A stretch of 12,893 bases of DNA from Dictyocoela muelleri. Lineage: Eukaryota; Microsporidia. The stretch spans positions 1 to 12,893 of the forward strand of contig SDVU01000492.1 of the NCBI GenBank assembly GCA_016256075.1. The letters are read 5' to 3'. Position 1 is the first letter of the stretch, and every line of letters starts with the position of its first letter. The position numbers were made by a program, and so were the translations under genes. The notes beneath the pieces are model-generated. The model did no database searches. It was not told the DNA's origin and saw only the letters and a list, made by a program, of their open reading frames with translations. Below are positions 1 through 6,749 of this stretch, one piece after another.

Positions 1-271
1 ATTTATCCATTTTATTTGAATCCCATGGAAATCTGGTCAGATTTATCATTTCACTTTTATCATCATAATTTTTGTCTCCACTTACTTTTTTAAAACTATC
101 AAGTGACTCAAAAAACATATATTTTAAACAAATATTTCTCGGTAATTGAAAAATATTTTCTGTTGAACAGTCATGAATTGGATTCTCTTCGAGCCTAATA
201 TCTTTAATATGATTATTACATGATGTTTTCGAAATTTCAAAAAAGTAAAAAAACATTCTTAATATAGACAT
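1..271 (-). CDS. Unrecognised protein, N-terminal part, runs off the left edge of the window
   Basis: Reading leftward on the minus strand from an ATG at 271-269, I find 90 codons without a stop up to the window edge, so this is the N-terminal part of a longer protein. It begins MSILRMFFYFFEIS, a short hydrophobic, aromatic start that could be a weak signal or membrane anchor. A mixed, soluble-looking stretch rich in Asn, Lys, Ser and Asp follows (FQLPRNICLKYMFFESLDSF, later NLTRFPWDSNKMDK). I recognise no domain. The start is supported by a CCCC run two bases upstream, the same arrangement as in the Rqc2 gene and typical of microsporidian genes. In-frame stops occur soon upstream. It is transcribed divergently from the Rqc2 gene, with the foldback element between them. 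A decayed fragment of a longer gene cannot be excluded because only the 5' end is visible. Confidence 0.55.
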   Translation of the reverse strand, partial: MSILRMFFYFFEISKTSCNNHIKDIRLEENPIHDCSTENIFQLPRNICLKYMFFESLDSFKKVSGDKNYDDKSEMINLTRFPWDSNKMDK

Positions 272-581
272 AAGGGGTAAAAAACATATTTTTAATATTT
301 TTTTGATTGTTTTGTAAAAAGGCGAAAAATAAATTTTTGAATGCTATTTTTTAAAATGATAATCAATTTCTACGAAATCTTTCTTTTTAGGAAATATTTA
401 ATTTTTGGAAAATGACATTATTTGAATTGTATTGAATTTGACGACATTCATAATTGCTAACACTGAAGTTATCGAATGTTTTATATTTAGACCAAACTTT
501 ACATTGTTCTAATGTAATCTCGCCATTATACTATATAGAGGCACAGATGCACATTAAATTTTCGTTTTTAATAGACAGAAC
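272..581. other. Intergenic stretch without recognisable genes
   Basis: This is AT-rich DNA between the left-edge gene and the foldback element. Apart from the C-run next to 271 I see no RNA gene or convincing coding sequence. A short open frame that starts at 454 continues into the repeat and looks like chance. Confidence 0.5.
274..277 (-). promoter_or_regulatory. C-run start-site motif of the left-edge gene
   Basis: On the minus strand the bases ACCCCTT precede the ATG at 271. CCC-like or GGG-like motifs just upstream of start codons are a known feature of microsporidian genes and mark the very short 5' leader. Here the run stands out in otherwise strongly AT-rich DNA. Confidence 0.45.
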
Positions 582-655
582 GGACCAGATAACTCGGTGG
601 TTAACACTCTTGAATGTAAATTTAAGTATCGTGGTTATAATCCCGCAGACGTCAC
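582..655 (+). repeat. tRNA-derived module at the left end of the foldback
   Basis: Box A-like TAACTCGGTGGTTA lies at 590-603 and a degenerate box B, GGTTATAATCC, at 633-643, with tRNA-like spacing. It is the inverted counterpart of the better preserved module at 2788-2860. No proper acceptor stem forms and the box B is mutated, so this is a tRNA-derived relic and not a working tRNA gene. Confidence 0.55.
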
Positions 656-973
656 TCGTTAATAAATAATGAGGGAATGACATTAAGTGGTCAAAAACAA
701 TATAATTATAGTATGATAAATAGTTTTTCCAGCGTTATATAGCTGATTAAGGCTTGTCTAATATTACAATGAAATAGAGGAGATTCCCCTAGGTGTGTGG
801 ATGAGTGCGGCAACGCATCTCGGCACAAAGTGTTGAAAAATAAAAATTCAAAAAAGCCTCTAATTACCTGTATCCTGCTGAGTCATTGATAAAACGATAA
901 TCGCGTGTACAGCCGGGCTTCTGGGTAGCTTAGGAAGTGACGTATTATAGGAACACCAAGAACCAAAGGTCAC
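582..973 (+). repeat. Foldback outer arm, left copy
   Basis: This arm is the inverted partner of 2469-2860. It begins with a tRNA-like module (582-655), followed by ATAATGAGGGAATGACATTA, the TATAGCTGATTAAG segment near 739, CCTAGGTGTG near 788 and the GTATCCTGCTGAGTCATTGA block near 870-889. The match ends at GGTCAC (968-973), where the left arm diverges into sequence that the right arm lacks. Confidence 0.8.
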
Positions 974-1627
974 AGACCACGGTAGGAAACAACTCTCCGG
1001 GTAGGCAGCTATGGATGTTGTCAAGATGTAATATATATACTATTTAAAACAATATAATCAGAATTTTCAAGTTTGCTTCAGAAAAAAAACTGAAAAATAA
1101 CGTGTGGAAAGACGATTTTTAGTGTAATTATTGTAAACTAAAACATAAGTTATTCGCATGCATCGCGCAAACATGTTTTTTTTGTAAAATTGCCTAATAA
1201 TTGAACTCTGGACTTAGAAAGAAACCCGGTTGAGCGCAACCATTAAACCACAGTGGTTATTTTAATTTAAAAATATTTATAAAATAAATCATTTTAATGA
1301 ACACAGAAGAAGAAAAAATATAAAAATTCGATTAATTCATGTATATTACAAAAGAAGAATTTATAAATTCTTGGATAAATGATAATAATACGAACAATTA
1401 AATCGAAGGAAAAAAATGAAATTTATGATTCTAAAATAATTTGAATATTGGAGAACGCGTTAGAGCATTGTTACCCAATCTATTTTTATCATGCCTCCCC
1501 CTGGCCAATTTAAAATTTCTTTGCTTCCTTATGTAAAAAATTAGGTATTTACTAAAAATTTCCTTGTTTTTTTATTGTTTTAGGTAATTGATAGATATAA
1601 AGTCAATTATTTATATTATAAAACGAT
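974..1627. other. 654-bp stretch present only in the left arm (insertion, or deletion from the right arm)
   Basis: The right arm passes directly from the GGTCAC-equivalent to TGTTACGAC, while the left arm has 654 extra bases between them. The stretch holds a tRNA-like relic on the minus strand (about 1190-1262) and a C-rich patch near 1492-1505 (GCCTCCCCCTGG) in otherwise AT-rich DNA. No open frame of substance and no clear flanking duplication are visible, so its class is unknown. Confidence 0.6.
1190..1262 (-). repeat. Possible tRNA-derived relic inside the left-arm extra sequence
   Basis: Read on the minus strand, this contains a box A-like TGGTTTAATGGTTGCGCTC and, about 30 bases on, a box B-like GAGTTCAATT. 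The stems do not pair well. It may be a SINE head or a chance match. Confidence 0.3.
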
Positions 1628-1946
1628 TGTTACGACATATAATGTCCTCCTGCAAATACTGACTCCTATCAAATTAAATTTGAAATTTAAAAAAAAATCA
1701 ATTTTTGATAATAAAAATTAATTAAGAGCCTCACAACAAATAATGTCCCCCCTTTTATTAAGAGAAAAATCAATTTTTGATAATAAATTTTATTAATAAA
1801 ATAATTAAAACCGTGCTCCTACAAATAATGCCCCCTAATTTATTAATAAAAAAATACATTTTTTGATAATGAAGAAATAAATAAAATTATTTTAAAATTT
1901 TTAATTATTTTTTTTATTTATAAAAATGTTTTTTAATTTAAAATAT
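1628..1946 (+). repeat. Foldback inner arm, left copy, with two tandem units
   Basis: Inverted partner of 2061-2469. It contains two units of about 85 bp; the shared motif CAAATAATG followed by a C-run recurs at about 1737 and 1822. Between the C-runs are palindromic AT stretches such as TCAATTTTTGATAATAA and TTTATTAATAAAATAATTAA. The arm is about 90 bases shorter than its partner, matching one missing unit. Confidence 0.7.
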
Positions 1947-2060
1947 TAATTTATATTCAATTAAATAATTTAACAATAGCGATACTAATAACGGTAATAT
2001 TGGAGAACCAACCAGTTAAAAATTAACAGCGAAATAATAAAATTAGTTAATTGGTTAAAA

Positions 2061-2469
2061 AATTTTAAATTAAAAAACATTATTAATAAATAAAAAAAAT
2101 AATTAAACTAAAATTTTTAAAAAATTTTATTCATTAATTCATTATAAAAAAATTGATTTTTTTATTAATAAATTAGGGGGACTTTATTTGTAGGGTCACG
2201 GTTTTAATTATTTTATTAATAAAATTTATTATCAAAAACTGAATTTTCTCTAATAAAAAGGGTGACATTATTTGTAGGGTCACGGTTTTAATTATTTCAT
2301 TAATAAAATTGATTATCAAAAAAATTGATTTTTTTATTAATAAATTAAGGGGACATTATTTGTCGTGAGGCTCATAATTAATTTTTATTATCAAAAATTG
2401 ATTTTTTTAAATTTCAAATTTAATTTGATAGGGGACAGTATTTGCAGGGGGGCATTATATGTCGTAACA
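2061..2469 (-). repeat. Foldback inner arm, right copy, with three tandem units
   Basis: Inverted partner of 1628-1946. The unit marker TTTGTAGGGTCACGG or a variant falls at about 2187, 2271 and 2359, giving 84- and 88-bp spacing and three units against two on the left. Each unit carries a G-run (a C-run on the minus strand) next to a CATTATTTG-like block. This is a minisatellite-like array folded into an inverted repeat. Confidence 0.7.
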
Positions 2470-2860
2470 GTGGCCTTTGGTTCTTGGTGTTCCGATAATA
2501 CGTCACTTCCTAAGCTACCCAGAAGCCCAGCTGTATACGCAATTTTCGTTTTATCAATGACTCAGCAGGATACAGGTAATTAGTGGCTTTTCATGAATTT
2601 ATATTTTTCACTATTTTTTGTCAAGATACGTCACCGCACTCATCCCCACACCTAGGAGAGTCCCTTCTGCTTCATTGTCATATTATACCAAGTCTTAATC
2701 AGCTATACCACACTGGAACAACTGTTTTTTACTTTATTTATATAGTTTTAACAGCCTAATGTCATTCCCTCATTATTTATTAAAGAGTGACATCAACAGG
2801 ATTCGAACCTAGATACTTAAATTTACATTCAAGAGTGTTAACCACTGAGCTATCTGGCCC
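2469..2860 (-). repeat. Foldback outer arm, right copy
   Basis: Inverted partner of 582-973. It ends with the better preserved tRNA-like module at 2788-2860. Blocks shared with the left arm include TCAATGACTCAGCAGGATAC at about 2554-2573 and GGATGAGTGCGG on the minus strand near 2640. The short open frame 2365-2583 that crosses it is judged to be chance. Confidence 0.8.
2788..2860 (-). repeat. tRNA-derived module at the right end of the foldback
   Basis: On the minus strand, box A TAGCTCAGTGGTTA (2852-2839) and a near-perfect box B GGTTCGAATCC (2809-2799) are spaced as in a tRNA gene. The T arm pairs at four of five positions, and the anticodon region can form a stem around a loop containing GTA. 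The acceptor stem (GGCCAGA against TGATGTC) and the D stem pair poorly. I therefore read it as a tRNA-derived RNA polymerase III promoter module of a repeat, not a functional tRNA, although transcription by Pol III is plausible. Confidence 0.55.
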
Positions 2861-2939
2861 CAATTTTTATATTGATTTTTGAAATGTTGAATGATCAAAT
2901 TATTGATTTGTTGAAATATACAACCGATTCTTTAAAAAA

Positions 2940-3043
2940 ATAAAATTTTATTAAAAATCATTATTGAAAAACATTATTAAAAAATCTTTATTAAAAATCA
3001 CTATTAAAAAATCATTATTAAAAATCATTATTCATTATTAAAA
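2940..3043 (+). repeat. AT-rich short tandem repeat upstream of the Rqc2 gene
   Basis: Imperfect 15-18 base units based on ATTAAAAAATCATT recur about six times immediately before the start region of the Rqc2 gene. The array is irregular and fills most of the sequence between the foldback and the coding region. Confidence 0.6.
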
Positions 3044-3048
3044 TAATA

Positions 3049-3053
3049 CCCCC
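3049..3053 (+). promoter_or_regulatory. C-run start-site motif of the Rqc2 gene
   Basis: CCCCC directly abuts the ATG at 3054 in a region that is otherwise almost pure A and T. This matches the microsporidian CCC-like signal found next to start codons, supports this ATG as the true start and implies a very short 5' leader. Confidence 0.55.
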
Positions 3054-5990
3054 ATGAAACAACGATTTAACTTTCTCGACATCCGAACAATTTCAAACGA
3101 ACTACAGGCAATTGAAAATTCATTTATCCAAAACATCTACTCATCAGGCCAAAGAAAATTCTTATTCAAATTAAACACAAAAAACAAACTTCTAATTGAA
3201 CCGGGAATAAGAGTTCATTTAACTGATAATACTAATGATCAAGAATATACTTCATTAAATCATTTTTGTAAAAAGTTACGACTCTTTCTTAGAAATAAAA
3301 AAATCAGAAAGGTTTATCAACATACGTACGATAGAATAATTGTTATTGAATTTTATCCCTCCAAAAATCAATTCATAAAAGATAATAATGAACAATGCAT
3401 AAAGGATAAAAATGATAATTGCATAAAAGATATAAATGATAATTACCTAAAAGATAAAAATTATAATTGCATAAAAGATAATTGCATAAAAGATAATTGC
3501 ATAAAAGTTAAAACTATATATAAAAATCAATGCATGAATTATAAAACTACCAATGACAAGATCAAAAAGACTGATAAGATCATTACTAACGAGAACAGTA
3601 ATGAAATAACTACTAATGATAAGATCAAAAAGACTGATAAGATCATTAATAACGAGAAATGTAATAAAATAACCACTAACGATGAAACCAATGACAATAA
3701 TAATTATTATATACGCCTCGTTATAGAAATGTATTCCAATGGTAATTTAATTATTATTGATAATGAAAATAAAATTTTAGATTTATTTAGAGTTGTTAAA
3801 GAATTAAATTTCCAAAAAGATGAGATTTATATTTTTAATGATGTTGAATTAAATTTGTCTTATGAGAGATTCAAAGAAATAATAAATATCAAAGAAGACG
3901 AGTTTAATAATAAATCTCATAAAGAAAAAAATCAATTCCTTGAGTTTCTCCCCATTGATAAAATAATCGTTCAGAAATTAAAAGAATATATTTTAAGAAA
4001 CAATTTGAAAGACAAAGATTTTGATAAGTTCTTTTATTTATTTAAAAAGACAATTTCTGAAAATAAAGGATTTGGAGCTGTTTATTTAAAGAACAATAAA
4101 AATGAAGATTTTATTTCTTTTGATGTTGACAAGTTTATTAATCAATGGGAAATGAAAATTAAAAATGATAACAAGTTTAATGAGAATACCTTTAATGAGA
4201 ATACATTTAATGATAACAAGTTTAATGAGAATACCTTTAATGAGAATACCTTTAATGAGAATACATTTAATGAGAATACATTTAATGATAATAACTTTAA
4301 TGATAATAACTTTAATGATAATAACTTTAATGATAATAACTTTAATGATAATACCTTTAATGACAATAACTTTAATGATAATAATTCTCAAAAACTTTCA
4401 TTTCCATCATTTTCATCAGCAGTTGATTTTTATTTTAAACAATCAGATGCAAAAAACAAAAACAAACCAAAGAATAAAATTGAAATCGCACAGAGGCAAA
4501 GAATCAAAAACTTGAAATTAGAGATTCTTGAATTAGAGAGAAAAATTCTTTTTTTCTCATCAAATATTAATTTTATAGAAAACATTATAAATGTTTATAA
4601 TATTTGTATTACCAATAGAGTTGATTGGAATGATTTTGAATTTTTTAAGAACATGGAGATTGAGAAATTCAAAAGAAGACTTTTTGATGATAATTATTAT
4701 AACAATGATAAAAATGCTAATTTCAACTTTATTAATAATAATTATTGCATAAATGATTGTATTGCAAGATTTATTAAAAAGAGTGATTTTATTAAAAAAG
4801 AAGTTCTGATTGAAGTTGTTTTGAAAGATGATTATTTAAAAGACCATTATTCAAGTGTTGATAATAATAATAAAGATAATATCAAAGATGAAATTAACTA
4901 TAAAGAACAATTACTATCAATGACTGTTGACTTGACTAAAACTGCTTTCCAAAACATTAATATTCTTTTTGAAAAGAAAAGAAAATTAATTGCAAAACTT
5001 GAAAAAACAGAATCAAATCTTGATATGGTAATTAACAAGGAGACAAAGAAAAACTTAAAAAATGTCGACACCAAAGTAACTCGTCGGAAGAGTTATTGGT
5101 TTGAAAAGTTTCATTTCTTTTTTATTGATAATTTGATAATTATTGGTGGAAAAGATGAGAAAATGAATGAAGTTATTGTTAAAAAATATTTAGGCGATTT
5201 TTATTTTCATTGTGATTGTCGGGGAGGCTGTAGTTTGACTTTTTTAGAGTTCGATAATTCTAAAGACTTGAATGAAGATAAAAATATTGATAAAGAATTT
5301 GAGAATACAAATGATAATGGTAATAAAAATAATGATATTAAAGATGATAATGATAAAGATGATAAAGATATTATTGAAAATAATAATGATATTAATAAAG
5401 AGGATAAGAATATTAATAAAGATGAAAATAAAACCATCAACATTGATAGTAATACTTTACTTCATATCGCTAATGCTGCTCTTTGTCTTTCGTCATCTTG
5501 GGATAATAAAATCGTAAATCCGGTTTATTATGTAAATTCATCACAAGTTAGTAAGACTGCACCTACTGGTGAATATTTACCAATTGGTAGTTTTATGATC
5601 AGAGGTAAAAAAAATTATATTAATGTTAGAGGTGATAAAAATATTGATAATAAAAATAATATCGAAAATGATACATCACCACTGACATCCTCTTGTCTAC
5701 GCTTAGAATACGGAATTGGTATTGTTTTTAAAACTGGTAATAAAATATCTGATAAATTTAGTCAAGAGATTGATCATGCTATTGCTGTTTCTGGACCATG
5801 GTCATTATTAAAAAATTATAAATTTTCAGTCAAACTTGTACCAGGAATTATGAAAAGAAAAATTTTAGTTAAAAAGGTTATTTCTATTTTTATGGAACGA
5901 GGATCATTAGAAGAAAAAATATTTATTAGTAGAATTCATGTTGATGAGTTTTATAATGTTTTGATTAAAGGTTGTAAGATTGGAAAGTAA
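3054..5990 (+). CDS. RQC2: Rqc2/NEMF (Tae2) homologue of ribosome-associated quality control, 978 aa
   Basis: Rqc2/NEMF binds stalled 60S subunits carrying a peptidyl-tRNA, recruits Listerin/Ltn1 and, in yeast, drives C-terminal Ala/Thr (CAT) tailing. The NFACT-N region opens MKQRFNFLDIRTISNELQ and continues past the TYDRIIVIEF segment (91-100). Asp9 and the Asp93-Arg94 pair match residues needed for CAT-tailing in yeast (D9, D98, R99). NFACT-N resumes at about 218-245 after an insert. A coiled-coil middle domain spans about 470-530 and 620-665. NFACT-R begins at RRKSYWFEKF (677-686), has GGKDEKMNE and FHCDCRGG, and resumes after an insert with VSKTAPTGEYL (832-842) and GSFMIRGKKN (845-854). 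NFACT-C covers about 880-978 and looks complete. There are no introns. Inserts sit at about 107-216, 375-444, 545-562 and 733-800, all Asn/Asp/Lys-rich, and the in-frame repeats suggest recent expansion. Family identity is certain; the symbol follows the yeast name. Confidence 0.93.
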   Translation: MKQRFNFLDIRTISNELQAIENSFIQNIYSSGQRKFLFKLNTKNKLLIEPGIRVHLTDNTNDQEYTSLNHFCKKLRLFLRNKKIRKVYQHTYDRIIVIEFYPSKNQFIKDNNEQCIKDKNDNCIKDINDNYLKDKNYNCIKDNCIKDNCIKVKTIYKNQCMNYKTTNDKIKKTDKIITNENSNEITTNDKIKKTDKIINNEKCNKITTNDETNDNNNYYIRLVIEMYSNGNLIIIDNENKILDLFRVVKELNFQKDEIYIFNDVELNLSYERFKEIINIKEDEFNNKSHKEKNQFLEFLPIDKIIVQKLKEYILRNNLKDKDFDKFFYLFKKTISENKGFGAVYLKNNKNEDFISFDVDKFINQWEMKIKNDNKFNENTFNENTFNDNKFNENTFNENTFNENTFNENTFNDNNFNDNNFNDNNFNDNNFNDNTFNDNNFNDNNSQKLSFPSFSSAVDFYFKQSDAKNKNKPKNKIEIAQRQRIKNLKLEILELERKILFFSSNINFIENIINVYNICITNRVDWNDFEFFKNMEIEKFKRRLFDDNYYNNDKNANFNFINNNYCINDCIARFIKKSDFIKKEVLIEVVLKDDYLKDHYSSVDNNNKDNIKDEINYKEQLLSMTVDLTKTAFQNINILFEKKRKLIAKLEKTESNLDMVINKETKKNLKNVDTKVTRRKSYWFEKFHFFFIDNLIIIGGKDEKMNEVIVKKYLGDFYFHCDCRGGCSLTFLEFDNSKDLNEDKNIDKEFENTNDNGNKNNDIKDDNDKDDKDIIENNNDINKEDKNINKDENKTINIDSNTLLHIANAALCLSSSWDNKIVNPVYYVNSSQVSKTAPTGEYLPIGSFMIRGKKNYINVRGDKNIDNKNNIENDTSPLTSSCLRLEYGIGIVFKTGNKISDKFSQEIDHAIAVSGPWSLLKNYKFSVKLVPGIMKRKILVKKVISIFMERGSLEEKIFISRIHVDEFYNVLIKGCKIGK
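3372..3509 (+). repeat. In-frame tandem repeat coding IKDxNDNC-like units in Rqc2
   Basis: Units of about 24 bases shrinking to 15 bases encode repeats such as IKDKNDNC, IKDINDNY and IKDNC at residues 107-152. They lie between conserved NFACT-N blocks, so they form a surface loop insertion. The repetition of Cys at unit ends (residues 115, 123, 139, 144, 149) is unusual for Asn-rich low complexity. Confidence 0.7.
3546..3675 (+). repeat. Two-copy in-frame repeat (TTNDKIKKTDKI) in Rqc2
   Basis: Residues TTNDKIKKTDKI occur at 165-176 and again at 187-198, coded by nearly identical DNA of about 66 bases per unit, with a partial third start (TTNDETND) at 207. It extends the same NFACT-N insertion as the preceding Cys-containing repeat. 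Confidence 0.7.
4176..4385 (+). repeat. 15-bp minisatellite coding 14 pentapeptides FN(E/D)N(T/N/K) in Rqc2
   Basis: Fourteen consecutive 15-base units encode residues 375-444 as FNENT, FNDNK, FNDNN and variants. The first half is mostly FNENT and the second half mostly FNDNN, showing stepwise local amplification of sub-variants. It sits just before the coiled-coil domain. Other reading frames through it look open only because the unit length is a multiple of three. Confidence 0.9.
5265..5453 (+). repeat. Asn/Asp/Lys-rich low-complexity insert splitting NFACT-R
   Basis: Residues about 738-800 are a run of D, N, K, E and I built from GATAAAGAT- and AATAATGAT-like codons. They separate the FHCDCRGG part of NFACT-R from the ANAALCLSSSWD part, which are nearly contiguous in other family members, so this should be an extruded loop. 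Confidence 0.75.
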
Positions 5991-6542
5991 AAGAATACAA
6001 AAAAAGGATTATTAAAGTTTATGATTAAAATTTAAATATTATTATAGTTTAAAATTTAAAATTTTATTGTACTTTAAAATTTTAAATTTTATTATAGTTT
6101 AAAATTTAAAATTTTATTATAGTTTACAGACTGATCTTTAAAAAATATTACCTAAATAATCCATAGATATCTATAATTTAATCATACTTCCTTTGTGAGA
6201 AAGCTTTTGATTGGTTTTGATAAATATTTGTAAAATCTATTTAGCTTTAGTTTTAAATAGAAAATGAAAATAAGTATTATTAGGATAAATCACAGTTATA
6301 AATATTTAGTAAAAGAAAATATTTGTCAAGTAAATAAAATTAAAGTATATCAATTTAAGCAGTACGAAAATTACTAAAATTAGCGATTTTTTTGTTTTTC
6401 AGTTAAACACTACTATACGAATATCCGATAATTCAAAAGAATTTAAATAAAAAATTAGTTTGTGAAAATTATAAATTTGTAGCCCTTTTTTATGTGTTTC
6501 TGATTATTTTTCTCTCTAAATTTTAATTTTATACTATAATTT
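5991..6542. other. Intergenic stretch after Rqc2, no gene seen
   Basis: AT-rich DNA between the Rqc2 stop and the LTR element. An ATTAAA at 6011-6016 could serve as a poly(A) signal. A short tandem array lies at 6041-6125. Near 6400 there is a CAGTTAAACACTACTATACG sequence that resembles pogo/Tigger terminal repeats but has no partner in the window. I see no open frames of interest. Confidence 0.5.
6041..6125 (+). repeat. AT-rich tandem repeat downstream of Rqc2
   Basis: Roughly 25-base units starting ATTATAGTTTAAAATTTAAA recur about three and a half times (starts near 6041, 6066, 6091 and 6117). Each unit is itself partly palindromic (AAAATTTAAAATTTT), so the transcript end of the Rqc2 gene could fold here. 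Confidence 0.65.
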
Positions 6543-6744
6543 TGACATGGTTCATTGTTATTGAACCAATAGAAAAGTAAAAGTTTTATGAAAATGTTTT
6601 TATTTAAGTAATTTTTATTAAACATCCTATTTTGTCCAAAGCGTTTGGTTAAATAGTTTATTATAAAACTATGTTTTAGATACTGTTATGAAACAATAAT
6701 GTTTTACAAAGAAGTCATGTCATTGGTGACAATGTTACATGACA
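6543..6744 (-). repeat. 3' LTR of the Ty3/gypsy-type element
   Basis: A direct repeat of 10271-10468. In element orientation it begins TGTCATGTAACATTGTCACC and ends with TGTCA. Just upstream in element orientation lies a short purine stretch AGAGAGG (about 6751-6757), a plausible polypurine tract. Confidence 0.88.
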
Positions 6745-6749
6745 TGTCG

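Larger units (their letters stand above)
582..2860. mobile_element. Large foldback (inverted-repeat) element with nested arms
   Basis: About 2.28 kb organised as an imperfect palindrome. The outer arms are 582-973 and 2469-2860. They match in inverted orientation with scattered substitutions, roughly 80% by eye; for example GGAACACCAAGAACC at 950-964 is answered by its complement at 2479-2493. The inner arms are 1628-1946 and 2061-2469, anchored by TGTTACGACATATAATG at 1628-1644 and its complement at 2453-2469. The unpaired centre is about 1947-2060. The left arm contains 654 bases (974-1627) that the right arm lacks. I see no transposase or other coding sequence inside, so it is non-autonomous or not a transposon at all. 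Further copies of the outer arm occur at 12148-12396 and 12822-12893, showing it is a dispersed family. No clear target-site duplication was found. Confidence 0.8.

Noticed and set aside
454-669. 71-codon open frame, plus strand
   Set aside because: It runs into the tRNA-like end of the foldback arm, has no recognisable domain or C-run start, and is not preserved in the inverted copy.
2365-2583. 72-codon open frame, plus strand
   Set aside because: Lies across the junction of the inner and outer foldback arms; the matching left arm is interrupted and shows no coding conservation.
2788-2860. Functional tRNA gene on the minus strand
   Set aside because: Boxes A and B are good but the acceptor and D stems do not pair, and a second degenerate copy exists at 582-655, so it is repeat-derived.
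582-2860. Palindrome produced by an assembly or chimeric-read error
   Set aside because: The arms differ by many substitutions, one has an extra tandem unit and one has 654 additional bases; artefacts give identical arms.
4176-4385. CRISPR-like array
   Set aside because: The units are contiguous 15-bp repeats with no spacers and encode in-frame pentapeptides in a eukaryotic gene.
4086-4515. Open frames in other frames over the 15-bp repeat of Rqc2
   Set aside because: They are by-products of a repeat whose length is a multiple of three; the true frame has conserved NFACT domains on both sides.
5207-5517. Open frames opposite to and alongside the Rqc2 C-terminal region
   Set aside because: They reflect Asn/Asp/Lys codon bias read in other frames; composition is low-complexity Ile/Leu/Ser with no domain.
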